NCBI GenBank assembly: GCA_021464245.1
Contig: JADCRB010000056.1
Span: 1,419,738-1,483,737 of the forward strand
Source: Carallia brachiata
Lineage: Eukaryota > Streptophyta > Magnoliopsida > Malpighiales > Rhizophoraceae
Reading direction: 5' to 3'
DNA: 64,000 bases
Under the pieces are notes generated by a model. That model did no database searches. It had not been told where the DNA came from and saw only the letters and a program-made list of their open reading frames with translations. Positions 22,861 to 32,700 of this stretch are shown piece by piece (the stretch's first letter is position 1; each line of letters starts with the position of its first letter). The position numbers and the translations under genes were made by a program.

Positions 22861-22869
22861 CGTAAATAT

Positions 22870-23200
22870 GTTTTAAAAAAAATAAAAAAAATGAAAAAAA
22901 ATCAAAAAAAAAAATCAAAAAACAAAAAAAGAAGAAAAAAATAGAAAAAAAATCAAAAAAAATGAAAAAATAAATAAAAAAAAAGAGTTCGGAAGTCCCG
23001 ATCTGAAAGTCCAAGCAAAAATTCAAACCCGAAAGTCCAAGCCCAAACACTAGAGCCTAAATTAGAAAACCCAAACACTCAACCCAAATACATAAATTCA
23101 AGTCTAGAAGCCCAAAAACTCGACCCAAATCCAATCCAAAGCCCAAAACCCAAAAAAATTCCAAGTTCCAGACACAGTCCAGAACCCAAGTTCAAAATGC
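22870..23200 (+). repeat. A-rich tract and CCCAAA-rich tract after pol
   Basis: From 22870 to 22985 the sequence is nearly all A. From 22990 to 23200 short words such as cccaaa, ccaagcccaaac and aaagtccaag recur irregularly. It looks like low-complexity sequence grown by slippage, and separates pol from the captured gene. Confidence 0.6.
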
Positions 23201-23248
23201 AATACCAACTCTTGGCCCGCATGAGTATAAACTGTGAACGGCCCAAAA

Positions 23249-23256
23249 ATATAAAA
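23249..23256 (+). promoter_or_regulatory. TATA-like box in front of the captured homeobox frame
   Basis: atataaaa lies 89 bp upstream of the ATG at 23345, a distance suited to a plant TATA box with a short leader. It may be a promoter remnant carried with the captured gene; this is inference from position and sequence only. Confidence 0.4.
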
Positions 23257-23344
23257 GCGACGGAGGGTTTGAGTCTGAAACCCAGCATCAGTCTCAACCG
23301 ATCTTCACCACATACCAGACCTTTACTCCTCTGCCACACAAAAG

Positions 23345-23971
23345 ATGGAACCAGTTGCAGAATCTCAAGACAAGGGAGAAGAGAAGTTACCCCGCACAAG
23401 ATGGCAACCAACCATGGCACAACTACAAATTTTGGAGGAAGTCTTCCACAACAATGGAGGTATTATGCCTAATGCATATCAGATTTACCAACTTGTCTCA
23501 CGATTGCGCCCGCTCGGGGCAATCGAAGGAAAAAATGTGTTTTATTGGTTCCAGAATCGGAGAAGTAGGAAGAAACCAGCATTAAGAGCTACTTTTTCCA
23601 AAGAACAGTCTGCCGTTCCGATAGTAAATTCCACCAGTATAGCTTCGCCCTCAAATGAAGCAGGTCCCAGTTCTATCACTGCAATGGTCTCTTCAGGCTA
23701 TAACGATCAAAGCCGTAGCCTGTGGGAGCATGCGTACTGGTCCTAGTGGTCTTACGGAGTCGGTCAAGGGTTCATTCCTCCTAAGTACTTAAGTTCATGA
23801 GGGACTCTTCTAGCAGAAGGAAGTCATTCTGGCGAAACTTTGCCCCTCTTCCCAGAATATTCCAGCAGCCTCAACCAGCCGGGAGGCTCTAGCGACGTCA
23901 ACATCATCGGCCCACCAGACGAGGCCAAGCTTGACTTGGAGCTGCGCTTTGGGCCCCGCCAGGACGGCTGA
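23345..23971 (+). pseudogene. Captured WUSCHEL-related homeobox (WOX) gene inside the retrotransposon
   Basis: The ATG at 23345 has a good context (A at -3, G at +4). The first 133 codons are open and contain a homeodomain at about residues 16-80. It starts RTRWQPT, has the enlarged loops of the WOX family, and ends IEGKNVFYWFQNRRSRKK; W68, F69, Q70 and N71 of the recognition helix are present. IEGKNVFYWFQN is WUS-clade style, while NRRSR is nearer WOX11/12. After TAG (23744) and a TGA (23798) the same frame continues with the WUS box ETLPLFP (23834-23854) and an EAR-type motif LDLELRFG (23930-23953), ending at TGA 23969. WOX proteins control stem cells and act as nuclear repressors through these two motifs. 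Here the first protein would lack both. Sense orientation between integrase and 3' LTR shows capture by the element. No intron is visible. Confidence 0.85.
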
Positions 23972-23982
23972 TAAGATAAGGT

Positions 23983-24087
23983 GCAACGACTTCTGCAACA
24001 CACGGCAATGACTTTTGTAGAACACAGTAACAATTTCTGCAGCATACGGCAACGACCTCTGCAACACATGGTAACGACTTTCGTAAC
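23983..24087 (+). repeat. 22-bp minisatellite, about five units
   Basis: Units of the form caacgacttctgcaacacacgg follow each other with point changes. A second, shorter array with the same unit lies at 24597-24680 in the duplicate copy. The minus-strand open frames over these arrays are by-products. Confidence 0.7.
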
Positions 24088-24335
24088 CCGCGTCAGCCGC
24101 TGCCTCTTTTGTCTCTTATGAGAGAAAGGGACGTGGAGGACTCTACTCGATTCTACGTACCTCCTTTTTTATTTTTATTTTTTTAAAAACAAAATCTTTA
24201 CGTTATATATATCCTGCATGTCCGAGTTATAATATTCACCCCCTCAGCTCTTCTTNACCAGTACAACTTCGCCGTCAAATGAGCAGGTCCGAGTTCTACC
24301 ACTGCAATAGTCTCTCAGGCTTAACATCAAAGCCG

Positions 24336-24576
24336 TAGCCCATGGGAGCATGCACGCTGGTCCTGGTGGTCTTACGGAGTCAGCCAAGGGTTCATCCCTC
24401 CTAGGTACTTAAGTCTAGGAGGAATTTTTCTAGCAGAAAGGAGTCATTCCGGCGAAACTTTGCCTCTCTTTCCAGAATATTCCGGCAGCATCAACCAGCC
24501 GGAAAGCGACGTCAACATCATCGGCCCACCAGACGAGGTCGAGCTTGACTTGGAGCTGCGCCTCGGGCCCCGCTAG
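24336..24576 (+). pseudogene. Second copy of the captured WOX C-terminal region
   Basis: An open frame runs from about 24336 to TAG 24574. It reads PWEHARWSWWSYGVSQGF, then ETLPLFPEY (WUS box, near 24457) and DLELRLG (EAR motif, near 24547). At the two positions where the first copy has stops this copy has sense codons. It has no homeodomain and no ATG in good context, so alone it would not be a DNA-binding protein. It helps show what the captured gene looked like before decay. Confidence 0.75.
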
Positions 24577-24850
24577 GACGGCCGACAAGATAAGGTGCAA
24601 CGACTTTGGCAGCACACGGTAACGACTTCTGCAGCACACGGCAACGACTTCTGCACACACGGTAACGACTTTCGTGACACGCGTCAGCCGCTGCCTCTTT
24701 TGTCTCTTATGCAGGAAAGGACGTGGAGGACCCTACTCGATTCTGCGTACCTTTTTTGACTTTTCAAAAAAAAAAATCTTTATCGTATGTATATATCTTG
24801 CATTCCCGAGTTGTAATACTCACCCCTCAGCTCTTCTTTCTCAAAAGAAA

Positions 24851-25012
24851 ATGGCTAGTCTCTGCACTTGTCTCAGGAAGTTCTTCGATCAAGAAGTTGG
24901 AGGCGCACGAGCTAAGAAAAGAAGGAGTAGTCTTCTCGAGGGATCCCTAAAAGCCCTCGAAACTCAGTCTCCAACGCCATCGGTGTCATGGAGTTCCAAC
25001 TACTCTCCTTAG
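24851..25012 (+). CDS. Unrecognised 53-residue open frame in the retrotransposon 3' region
   Basis: ATG at 24851 with A at -3 and G at +4, directly after the second duplicate copy. It encodes a small, basic, Ser-rich peptide starting MASLCTCLRKFFDQEVGG with a KKRR cluster. I do not recognise it. It may be chance, or the start of another captured or element-specific gene. The following 480 bp up to the polypurine tract contain the partially repeated phrase ggagttccaactactctcctta (near 24990 and 25083) and no clear gene. Confidence 0.25.
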   Translation: MASLCTCLRKFFDQEVGGARAKKRRSSLLEGSLKALETQSPTPSVSWSSNYSP

Positions 25013-25497
25013 TTCACATCTACCACAGAGGGATGAGAAGCTGCAATTATCCTAATCTTTCTTTGGATGCAGCGACGTACAGGGAAGTTCCAACTACTCT
25101 CCTTACGTCGAAGCAGACTTGGAAATCATCACTACAGTCATCTCTGTGAGCCGGTCTTGAAGTTCCAAGGTCCTGGGCCTTCCTCTTGAGGAGGTTCAAG
25201 TTCTTTGCCTACCGGATCATCCTCACCAGAGCTCTGGAACTTTAAGACATATAAAAAATCCTTTGCGGGCTATGGAAGCTCGAATGCACCTGGAGCCAGA
25301 AGGTCAATTTTTATATTGGCTGGGCTGCTAACTTTCTCAAGATCGTATCGGGTTCCTATTGCGATCCAACAACAGCAGGCATGGTCAAAGATAGAAGACT
25401 CCAAGATTCAATGTTCATCAGGACGTTTCCAAGTTTCAAACTGGACTTCAAGACTCGGTGCGGATCATTTCTGTAAAAATCTTTCTTACCGACCTTG

Positions 25498-25508
25498 AAG
25501 TGGGGGCA
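25498..25508 (+). other. Polypurine tract of the gypsy element
   Basis: aagtgggggca directly precedes the right LTR (tgtaaaag at 25511), in the standard place for plus-strand priming. Confidence 0.75.
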
Positions 25509-25510
25509 TT

Positions 25511-25626
25511 TGTAAAAGACAAAAAAAAAGAAAAATCAAAGTTAGGCAGATGAAGAAAAAAAAAAAGGAGGCAATCTAGAAGGTCAACTTCTAGAAAAAG
25601 AAAAAATCCAAAGTTAGGCACCGGCG

Positions 25627-25659
<33 letters not shown>

Positions 25660-26381
25660 TCAGCAAAAGGTTGGTGGCACAGTGCCACCCAAAAAGCCTA
25701 TAAATAGGCAGAACCAATGGCCATTTGCCAAGAGGAAAAAAAAGACAAAAAAAAACAAAGGACGGGACAGCAACAATTGCAAATTGGAATTGCAAATCCA
25801 ATTTGCAATTGTCCCAAAGAGAAAACATTCTCTTCCATACGTTTTATATTTTGGGCATATTCACTTTAGACGCCATTAAGTGCGATCTTCTAAAGTAAAG
25901 GCCTAGAATATTTATCATACACATTTTCAAAAATATTTTGGGTATACACTCTCCAGTCGCCTCAAATCAGAATCTGAGAGAGAAAATATCCAAAATATCA
26001 AAATACTGCAAATCCGGCTGGGATTAAGCCTCATACGTCCCTCAGCAAAATCCAGGCAGCTCATCCGAGAACAAATCCCTTCGACCCTCGGTGAAATTAA
26101 GTCAGATCGGTTCAAATCAGGTCTCTGCGGTTCTTAACCGTAGTCAAAACATCTAAATCAGATCCGGTTTCAGTCTACCCAGTTCAAGAAAAAGCTGTGG
26201 AATTTATTTCTGTCAAGATCAAGCTCGTGCAGCCTTTGACGGAGTCAAAAAAGGAACATTAATCGGAGGATCTACGGAGATCGACCCCACGTAAATTTTC
26301 TTTTATTTTTAAATTTTTATTTGTAATTTATTTTTGTATTTTCGAGTTTAATTGTTTTAGGCTTGAAATTTACGCTTTACA
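25511..26381 (+). repeat. 3' LTR of the gypsy element
   Basis: It begins tgtaaaagac and ends gctttaca. TATA box tataaata at 25699-25706, just after a near-perfect palindrome ggtggcacagtgccacc (25673-25689). From about 25900 it matches the left LTR, but its U3 is different and rich in A-runs. A perfect 15-bp stem with an 8-nt loop lies at 25774-25811, downstream of the TATA box and therefore in the RNA leader. Confidence 0.85.
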
Positions 26382-27189
26382 CCAAGCCTTTGAACGCAGA
26401 AGCGCTCAAACTACGAAGACAACCCCCACCACCCACAATCAGAAATCGAAAACGAGATCAAAGACCAAGAGGACAAACGCCCCACAACAAACCCACAAGG
26501 GGTAGAAAGCCCACAGAGGAGCACGAATGATCAGGCCAACGCCGACCGATCCACTAAAGGCAGAGAAGAAAGCTCACGGTGCACAATAGCGGAAACGTGT
26601 GCATGGTAGCCAAATGTATTATTTTTAATGATAGATTTATGTCTCTGTGTATAAAATAACTACAGTACAATGTGTATGATGGCGACTATTCTTCTAAGAT
26701 ACAATAGACCTTTCTACTGGCATGTACGTCACATGTGAGGTAATAAAAACAACACACGCTTTAATAACCCAACAAATTTCAGAGTGCAGGTATAGAGAAA
26801 AGGAGTATGGTTAGTGTTGTGTCCCTTGGAGAAAGCTGATTGGTTTTTTTAATAATAGTCTTGATATAAAGTCACATAAAAAAGCATAATAAGCATTAAG
26901 GTTAGGTTTAATGCACCGACATATGATCTAGCCACGATCTTTTTGTTAGAATATAAAGGGTATTTTAAAAAGTTTGGATCCTACGTAAGAAAGAAAAGTT
27001 GAGTATTATTTAATAAGAAAGTATAAATAGAGACTAAAATCTCAAATGCAAAAAATAAATTAAGTTTTATTTGTTCATAAACTAATATCTTCTTTATATT
27101 TTATGAAATAAAAGTCTCATAAGAGGTCTTGTGTAATCTAGACTCAAGCCCGATATAAGTGAGCCTATGCGACCTTATGCAGTGGACCC
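26382..27189. other. Non-coding flank right of the gypsy element
   Basis: 26382-26600 is unusually rich in C and A on the plus strand; its complement resembles the G/T-rich untranslated ends of plant LINEs. The rest is AT-rich without a gene. Nothing else is supported. Confidence 0.35.
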
Positions 27190-27390
27190 CCGAACCCAAT
27201 CTTTTGAGAACATTTAGGAATTTTGGTCAAATTAACTGTTTTTGACTAGCCGTTTTTAGTTGTTGGAGAGTCAACTGTTACAACTGCCCCCAAGCCCAAT
27301 CTTTTGAGATCATTCAGAGACTTCAGTCAAACTAACTGTTTTTTTACTAGCCATTTTTGGCTGTTAGAGAATCAGCCATTACAACTGTTA
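27190..27390 (+). repeat. Two tandem 100-bp units
   Basis: The unit starting cccaatcttttgaga occurs at 27195 and again at 27295. The two copies stay alignable through gtcaaa-taactgttttt, actagcc and agtcaactgttacaactg. No gene content. Confidence 0.75.
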
Positions 27391-27479
27391 CAGACTGTTC
27401 GTTGGATCCAAGGACAAAGCTGACTGGTTTGCTATTTTTCTAAACAACAATTTCATTAACATTTAAAAAAAAAAAAAAG

Positions 27480-27590
27480 TAAAAATCATCGAATGCTACC
27501 GGTCGGTGATCTAGTGATCGAATAATTGAATTCTTAATTTCAGCATCCAGTGTTTGAATCATACACCAAGTCCAAAAAAGAAAACCAAAA
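27480..27590 (+). mobile_element. Decayed SINE-like tRNA fragment
   Basis: An A-box-like cggtgatctagtgatcg (about 27503-27520) and a B-box-like gtgtttgaatcatac (about 27549-27563) have roughly tRNA spacing and stand next to an A-run. No clear target duplication was seen. Confidence 0.35.
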
Positions 27591-27984
27591 CAAAGATCAT
27601 GACCTTTTGAAAAGATCATAACCACTGGACATAGATAAGAAAAAAAAAATGTATTGATTAGATTATCCTGGCAAAGGATAGGAAACATGCTTTATTAGGG
27701 TATCCCATGTTTAAGTGCCTATTATTATCAAATATCGATTGGTTCTCTCTTACAAATTAAATTTCAATTTTTCTTTTTTAATGTTTTCATGTATATTATT
27801 TCGTTTGTCCTTTTCCACCAATCTTTTTTTTTTTATTGGCATTGTATTTAGTTTATGTAATTAGTAACTATAATTCTTGATAGGGACTAGTTAGTAACTA
27901 AAAATGGTAATTGGCAGCTCAAAAGGTAATATTTTTATCAAACGTTGAAGCAAATGTTGTAAATAAAGCCAAAAAAAAAAAAAA

Positions 27985-28714
27985 GCTAACGTGTGCTACC
28001 CCTGCTCTAACGTGCATCATGTTCTTTTCCTCTTTCTCCATCGGCCATCTTCGTGCGGTCTTTTGATCCTTTGTGCTGCCCTCTACCTTTCGTGGTTCTC
28101 TTGGTGTTTTGGGGTCTGGTTGTCGTTGGTTGATCTCATCTTTTGGCTTTGAGGGGTCCTCAATGCCTCGGGTGTTAATTGTCACTCTTGGTGCTGAGCT
28201 TCCATTCATGGGTCGCTAAGTCCCCCGCCCTTTTATTTTAGCTCCACTTTGGCGCAGTGTGGGGGACTTTCCAATTTTTGATCCCCGTAGGCCATGTACA
28301 GCTTCCGGTAGGACGTCGGATCGTCATGTTTGTGCCTTGGGAGTTGCGGGTGATGATGGCAGCCGCCGAGCTCTTCGTTTTGGCCTCCTCTAAAGCGGCC
28401 AATCTAGGCTTCTCTCGATCGCGAAGTGGTGTTGGGAGCCAATAGACCAACTGTGCCCTTCCCATGCCTTTCTCTTCATCGGTGATCGGCTGAGGCAAAG
28501 AGTTCCGCCGACTTTTGTGGGTGGAGCTCCCTGCTTCTCTTTTATTTGGTTGGGCCTTTAGGCTCGTTTGGTTTACTTTCCTCTTTTCCTGGGCTTGGCT
28601 TGACTTTCCCTTTTGGGCCATTTGTATGGGCTAGGTTTTAGACTTGGATCTGTAGACCTTATACTTTTGTTGTTTCGGTTAATATAAATTATCTTCCTAT
28701 TCAAAAAAAAAAAT
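27985..28714 (+). mobile_element. Probable 5'-truncated LINE 3' end
   Basis: A G/C- and T-rich island in AT-rich DNA ends with ggttaatataaattatcttcct followed by an A-run (28704-28714), a common ending of plant L1-type LINEs. Two minus-strand open frames here (27919-28209 and 28238-28621) are Lys/Arg/Pro-rich and low in complexity, and I read them as the antisense of the island. No RT domain is included. Confidence 0.4.
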
Positions 28715-29224
28715 AATCCAATAAGTGTTACATAGTATCATGTGATCTTTTATTCACTAAACTGTCATGCATCTAACATCTTTAATTTTTTAAAAAAATT
28801 TTCCTTTAATTTTCTTCGTATTTTTGGATTTTTTTTTTTTTTACTACTCATGAACCAAACAACCAATGAATTAGAAGGTGCTTTTAAAAATATTTTCAGA
28901 CTTTAAAGTTAGAGATTATTTGTCCCTAACAGAGAGAGGGGGCGGGGTGGGGGTGTTTATAGGTTATTTGGAAAATTTTAAGCTTAAAATTTTACTGCAG
29001 TGATTGCTTGGCAAGTTAAGATTGTTTTTACAAAAGATGCCACAGTTGAAAAATCTTAACTTTATGTCTCCAGTAATGCAAGAATTTCCCAAAGAATAAA
29101 ATTTAATGGCTTATTAATCGTCATTTATAATGGTTTGCAGCTTATTAATCGTCCTTGGCAATGTCAGATACAACAGACATTGAGAGAAAGAAATTTTTGC
29201 GCTGATTACATGATTTTCATTGGA

Positions 29225-29730
29225 GATATGCATTTTCTTAGTTATAAACATTTATACTTTTTTTACATATAAGTTTTAAACTTTTTTGAAATTTTATTTA
29301 AATTCTAAACTTTTGGTTTTCTTTCTAAATCAGTACATTCGTTAACTAAAAGTAGTCAATCTGTTAAAAAATAATTTTGACCTTACAAAAATTATTTGAA
29401 AAAAAGTTAAATACATTAATTAAATATTTTTTTCATCAAAAAATATGCACATTACGTATTTAATTTACGTATTTTTTGATTAAAATAATATTTAATGTGC
29501 ATATATATTGATGAAAAAAATATTCAATTCGTGTATTTGACTTTTTTTTAATAATTTTCATTAAGTCAAACTCATTTATTAACGGATTGATTACTTTTCG
29601 TAAAACAAAAGGACTGATTTAATAAGAAATCGAAAGATTTATAATTCAAATAAAATTTTAAAAAAATTTAAAATTTATGTGTAAAAAATATATATATATA
29701 TAAAATTTAGGACTGAAAAAATGCATATTC
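29225..29730. mobile_element. MITE-like foldback element, copy 1 (about 500 bp)
   Basis: The two ends are inverted: gatatgcattttcttagt at the start and gactgaaaaaatgcatattc at the end. The interior is also roughly palindromic (tttaaatacattaattaaatattttt against its complement). The same interior words, such as aaaagtagtcaatc, aacggattgattactttt and ggactgattt, occur in the copy at 38542-39043. AT-rich, no coding. Confidence 0.65.
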
Positions 29731-32700
29731 TGCTTCCGTTGGACCTTCATCTTTAGGTATGAGACTCTCATCCAGTAGCCTTACTAAGAGGCGATGCCAC
29801 CACTTAGTTTAATTTTATTTAATTCTGTATTTTTGTTTTGTTTATTCCAATTTTTTTCATAAAAAATTTAATGGTTGTACTTAGATAATTTTAAAGTAAC
29901 ATAAATTAATATAAACTATTAAATTACTAAATTTACAAAAATAAAAAAATAAATAAATTGTAACATATTATTAAATTTAATTATATAACCAACTTAAATT
30001 TATTTAAATAAAGTCAATGGGAATTACTCATTCCAAAAGGCGGCGACAACTTGCATTTACTTTGAATATCAAAATTTAACCAGCTATAGCCTCATATGAT
30101 TGGTCTATTGTGAAGAGTAAATTTTTTTCTTCGTTACGGTAAGTTACAAATAATATTTTATGACAAGTCACTGGCTGAATAGCAGGTCTATTTTCTACAC
30201 GAACTGAAGAGGTCTTGGGTTCGAACTTAATCTTGCCCTAAATTTTGGTTAATTGGTACCGATAATTCATTGAAGGTGCTAATGGGCTTAACTGAGAATT
30301 CAAGATTGGATCTAGCCACCGTAGACCTTGAATTTTAAGGCTCGCTCCACTTTGGACTGTAAGCCCATCTCACAAACGAAAGGTGTGTGGACCCCGATAC
30401 ACATGCACGCGGCGTAACTGACATCAATAATTTAAGGACTGGGCTAAATGAACACAAGGTTTGCCAGATTGTGCAACTGGGCATAAAACAAAGAATAAGC
30501 CTAACAGTACCTGTCTGAACTAAAAAGTATCATTTTTGTTTGGAGGATGCGAGCCCCTTTGCTCTAATGACAAATGAATAGAGGGGAAAAAAATCTTTAA
30601 TTAACGTGAATTCGGTCAGATGATACTTAGATTAATTCTAAGCGAATTTTATTGGTAATATCAAGGATTCGAAACTTAATCAGCATACATATTTGGAGAG
30701 ACTTTAACTCTTTGGTATGATCTTACAAAAGATCATCATTAAAGTATTCCTAATCTTAGAGTGATTGTCTACTCAGTTACTATTTTTTAAACTAAAAAAG
30801 AATCCCTTTTTTATTGTGAACAAATATCAATTAGTCAATCGTGCATACTTTGAAGTTATTGGACACAATGTTTTCTTCCATAGGTGAAAGGTATTTTATT
30901 GAATCAAAGCAAAAGAAAGAATTATAGTTTCATACTTCTAATACAACTGATTAAGACATTTTATTAAAATTTTTTAATCATTTGTTTGAGTTCTAATGAC
31001 CTATCCTTCTTTCTGGACTTAATAGCCTCTCTCGGTAATTTGAAAAAACAAAAAAGAATAAATTATAAGCCCAACATTTTTGGGTACATAAGTACTGTGT
31101 GCATTTACAAAGTCTGATTGCAAACAAGGAAGACTAGTTATTTATTTGTGTCCTGATGAGATCACATTTGAATTCATCGCACCTTGCATAAGGACATGGA
31201 CAATGCAACAACGGGATGGAGGTACTTTGGTCAAGAGAGAGATGCATAGTACTAGCAAGATCCGCGTCCTCATCCTGCCCCTATGAAGTGAGCAATATTT
31301 CTGCCAAGATCTAATCCAACCAACCAACCAACCAACCTTTTTATTGTCTCTATTTATCATACCATACAACTACAAACAAAACAAAACAAAACAAAAAAGA
31401 AAAAAAAAATTATTCCATTTCATCTCCTGTTTTCAGCTCATTTGACCTATCTGCATTTATTTAGTGCCACTTCCCCACCATCAGCTAAAATGCTTAGTAG
31501 TTTACTCATGAAAAATAAAAAAAATGAAAGAAAAAAAAAACACACACACACACACACACACGTTTGCTACCACCTCCATTCTCAAAAGAGCATAGTTTTA
31601 GAACTAGAGGAGCCTAAGAAATTGTCCCGAATATAAAAAACTTAAGTGATAAATTTTTTTGATGTAAAATATAAATATTATTACTTAAAATTAATAATTG
31701 TTACATTTGGGACATATCCTAGAATGAAATCCTCCTACTACTAACTTTTTAATATGTGAATAACTAATTACTTGAGTGGGAAGCCAATTTTTATTCATAG
31801 TGGGAAGGGAGGGGAGGGAATCATGACTCCTAGACACCCAAATCACATCAATGAACTTATGCAGCTGCAAGGATGACATGAGATAAATTATTGAACAAGA
31901 ACAAATAATAATAATTCTAAGAAAAGAAAAGGGGTGGCATTGGATTTTTATGTATAATAATATATATAGATGGTAGAATTCTAGAAATACTCGTAACCTT
32001 TATCCCTGTCACAAAGAACATGAGAACTTATCCTCAGAAAAGAGGTAGATGGGGGTTGTGAAATGATAGAAAGAATGATGGAATGTGTCAGAGATGGGGA
32101 TACAATGCACTTGGAAGAATGGGAATAGAATAGAATACATGAAAATTTTCTTAAAATTCATGAGAAAGGGAAGGTGGGGATCTCCCCTTTGGCCCTTACT
32201 GATAATCAAAGCCACTACTGTGGTGATGTTGGGGACTTTGTGGGATATCACACATGCATGGGTCTCTCTGCTTAGATGCGTTTTTGACTCTCTTTTTTTT
32301 TTTCCTCTTCAACATAGATTTTTTATTTTTTTATGTTTTTGGATTCTAATGCCCATTTCGGTTTTGTTTGGTTAGCTAGATTGAAGGAATAGCATTTAGC
32401 GAGGCATGATTCTTGAGACATGAACACTACTATAATTCGACTCTGCCTTGGGAGGCAACCTACCCGGCCATCCTCTTTCAATTAGGCCTTAAAAACCACT
32501 AATAAATAGGGCAATTTTAGTTTTAGTTTTAGTTTTTTGTCTTTTTGTTTCCTTTATAGTTGGGAAAATGGAGTATAATTAAACACACTCGTGCACGCAT
32601 CATTTTGGAAGAACATTTTCTTTAAAGATTTAAATAATATATCAACCTCGCAAATGATAACATTGCTTATTAGAAGATTATCGATAAACACGGTTGGAAA

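Larger units (their letters stand above)
23631..24839 (+). repeat. Tandem duplication of about 600 bp in the captured region
   Basis: 23631-24255 and 24257-24839 align almost throughout. Shared blocks include gtgggagcatgc, tggtcttacggagtc, the WUS-box and EAR coding parts, the 22-bp minisatellite, and ctactcgattct. The second copy lacks the homeodomain and has small indels. The only ambiguous base of the window, n at 24256, sits exactly at the junction, so an assembly problem there cannot be excluded. Confidence 0.85.
15341..26381 (+). mobile_element. Ty3/gypsy LTR retrotransposon of the Tat type carrying a captured homeobox gene
   Basis: An 11-kb element: left LTR 15341-16134, primer site next to it, an A/G-rich leader, gag, protease, RT, two different RNase H domains, integrase, a 2.6-kb extra region with a WUSCHEL-like gene, a polypurine tract and the right LTR 25511-26381. 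The second, cellular-type RNase H after the usual one is the hallmark of the Tat lineage of plant gypsy elements. Gag-pol is broken by many stops and shifts, so the copy cannot move by itself. The LTRs agree in their 3' part but not in their 5' part, and the 5-bp flanks (ctaaa and ccaag) do not match; a recombinant origin is likely. Confidence 0.9.

Noticed and set aside
24430..24660. Minus-strand frames over the duplicated captured region
   Set aside because: They are shadows of the 22-bp repeats and of the sense WOX C-terminal frame; both duplicate copies show the same artefact.
27919..28621. Two basic, Pro/Ser-rich minus-strand frames as host genes
   Set aside because: They fall inside an island that ends like a plus-strand LINE with an A-run; low complexity and no domain.
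31321..31335. ccaaccaaccaaccaacc run as a CRISPR-like or telomeric repeat
   Set aside because: A very short simple repeat; no spacers and not a telomere unit.
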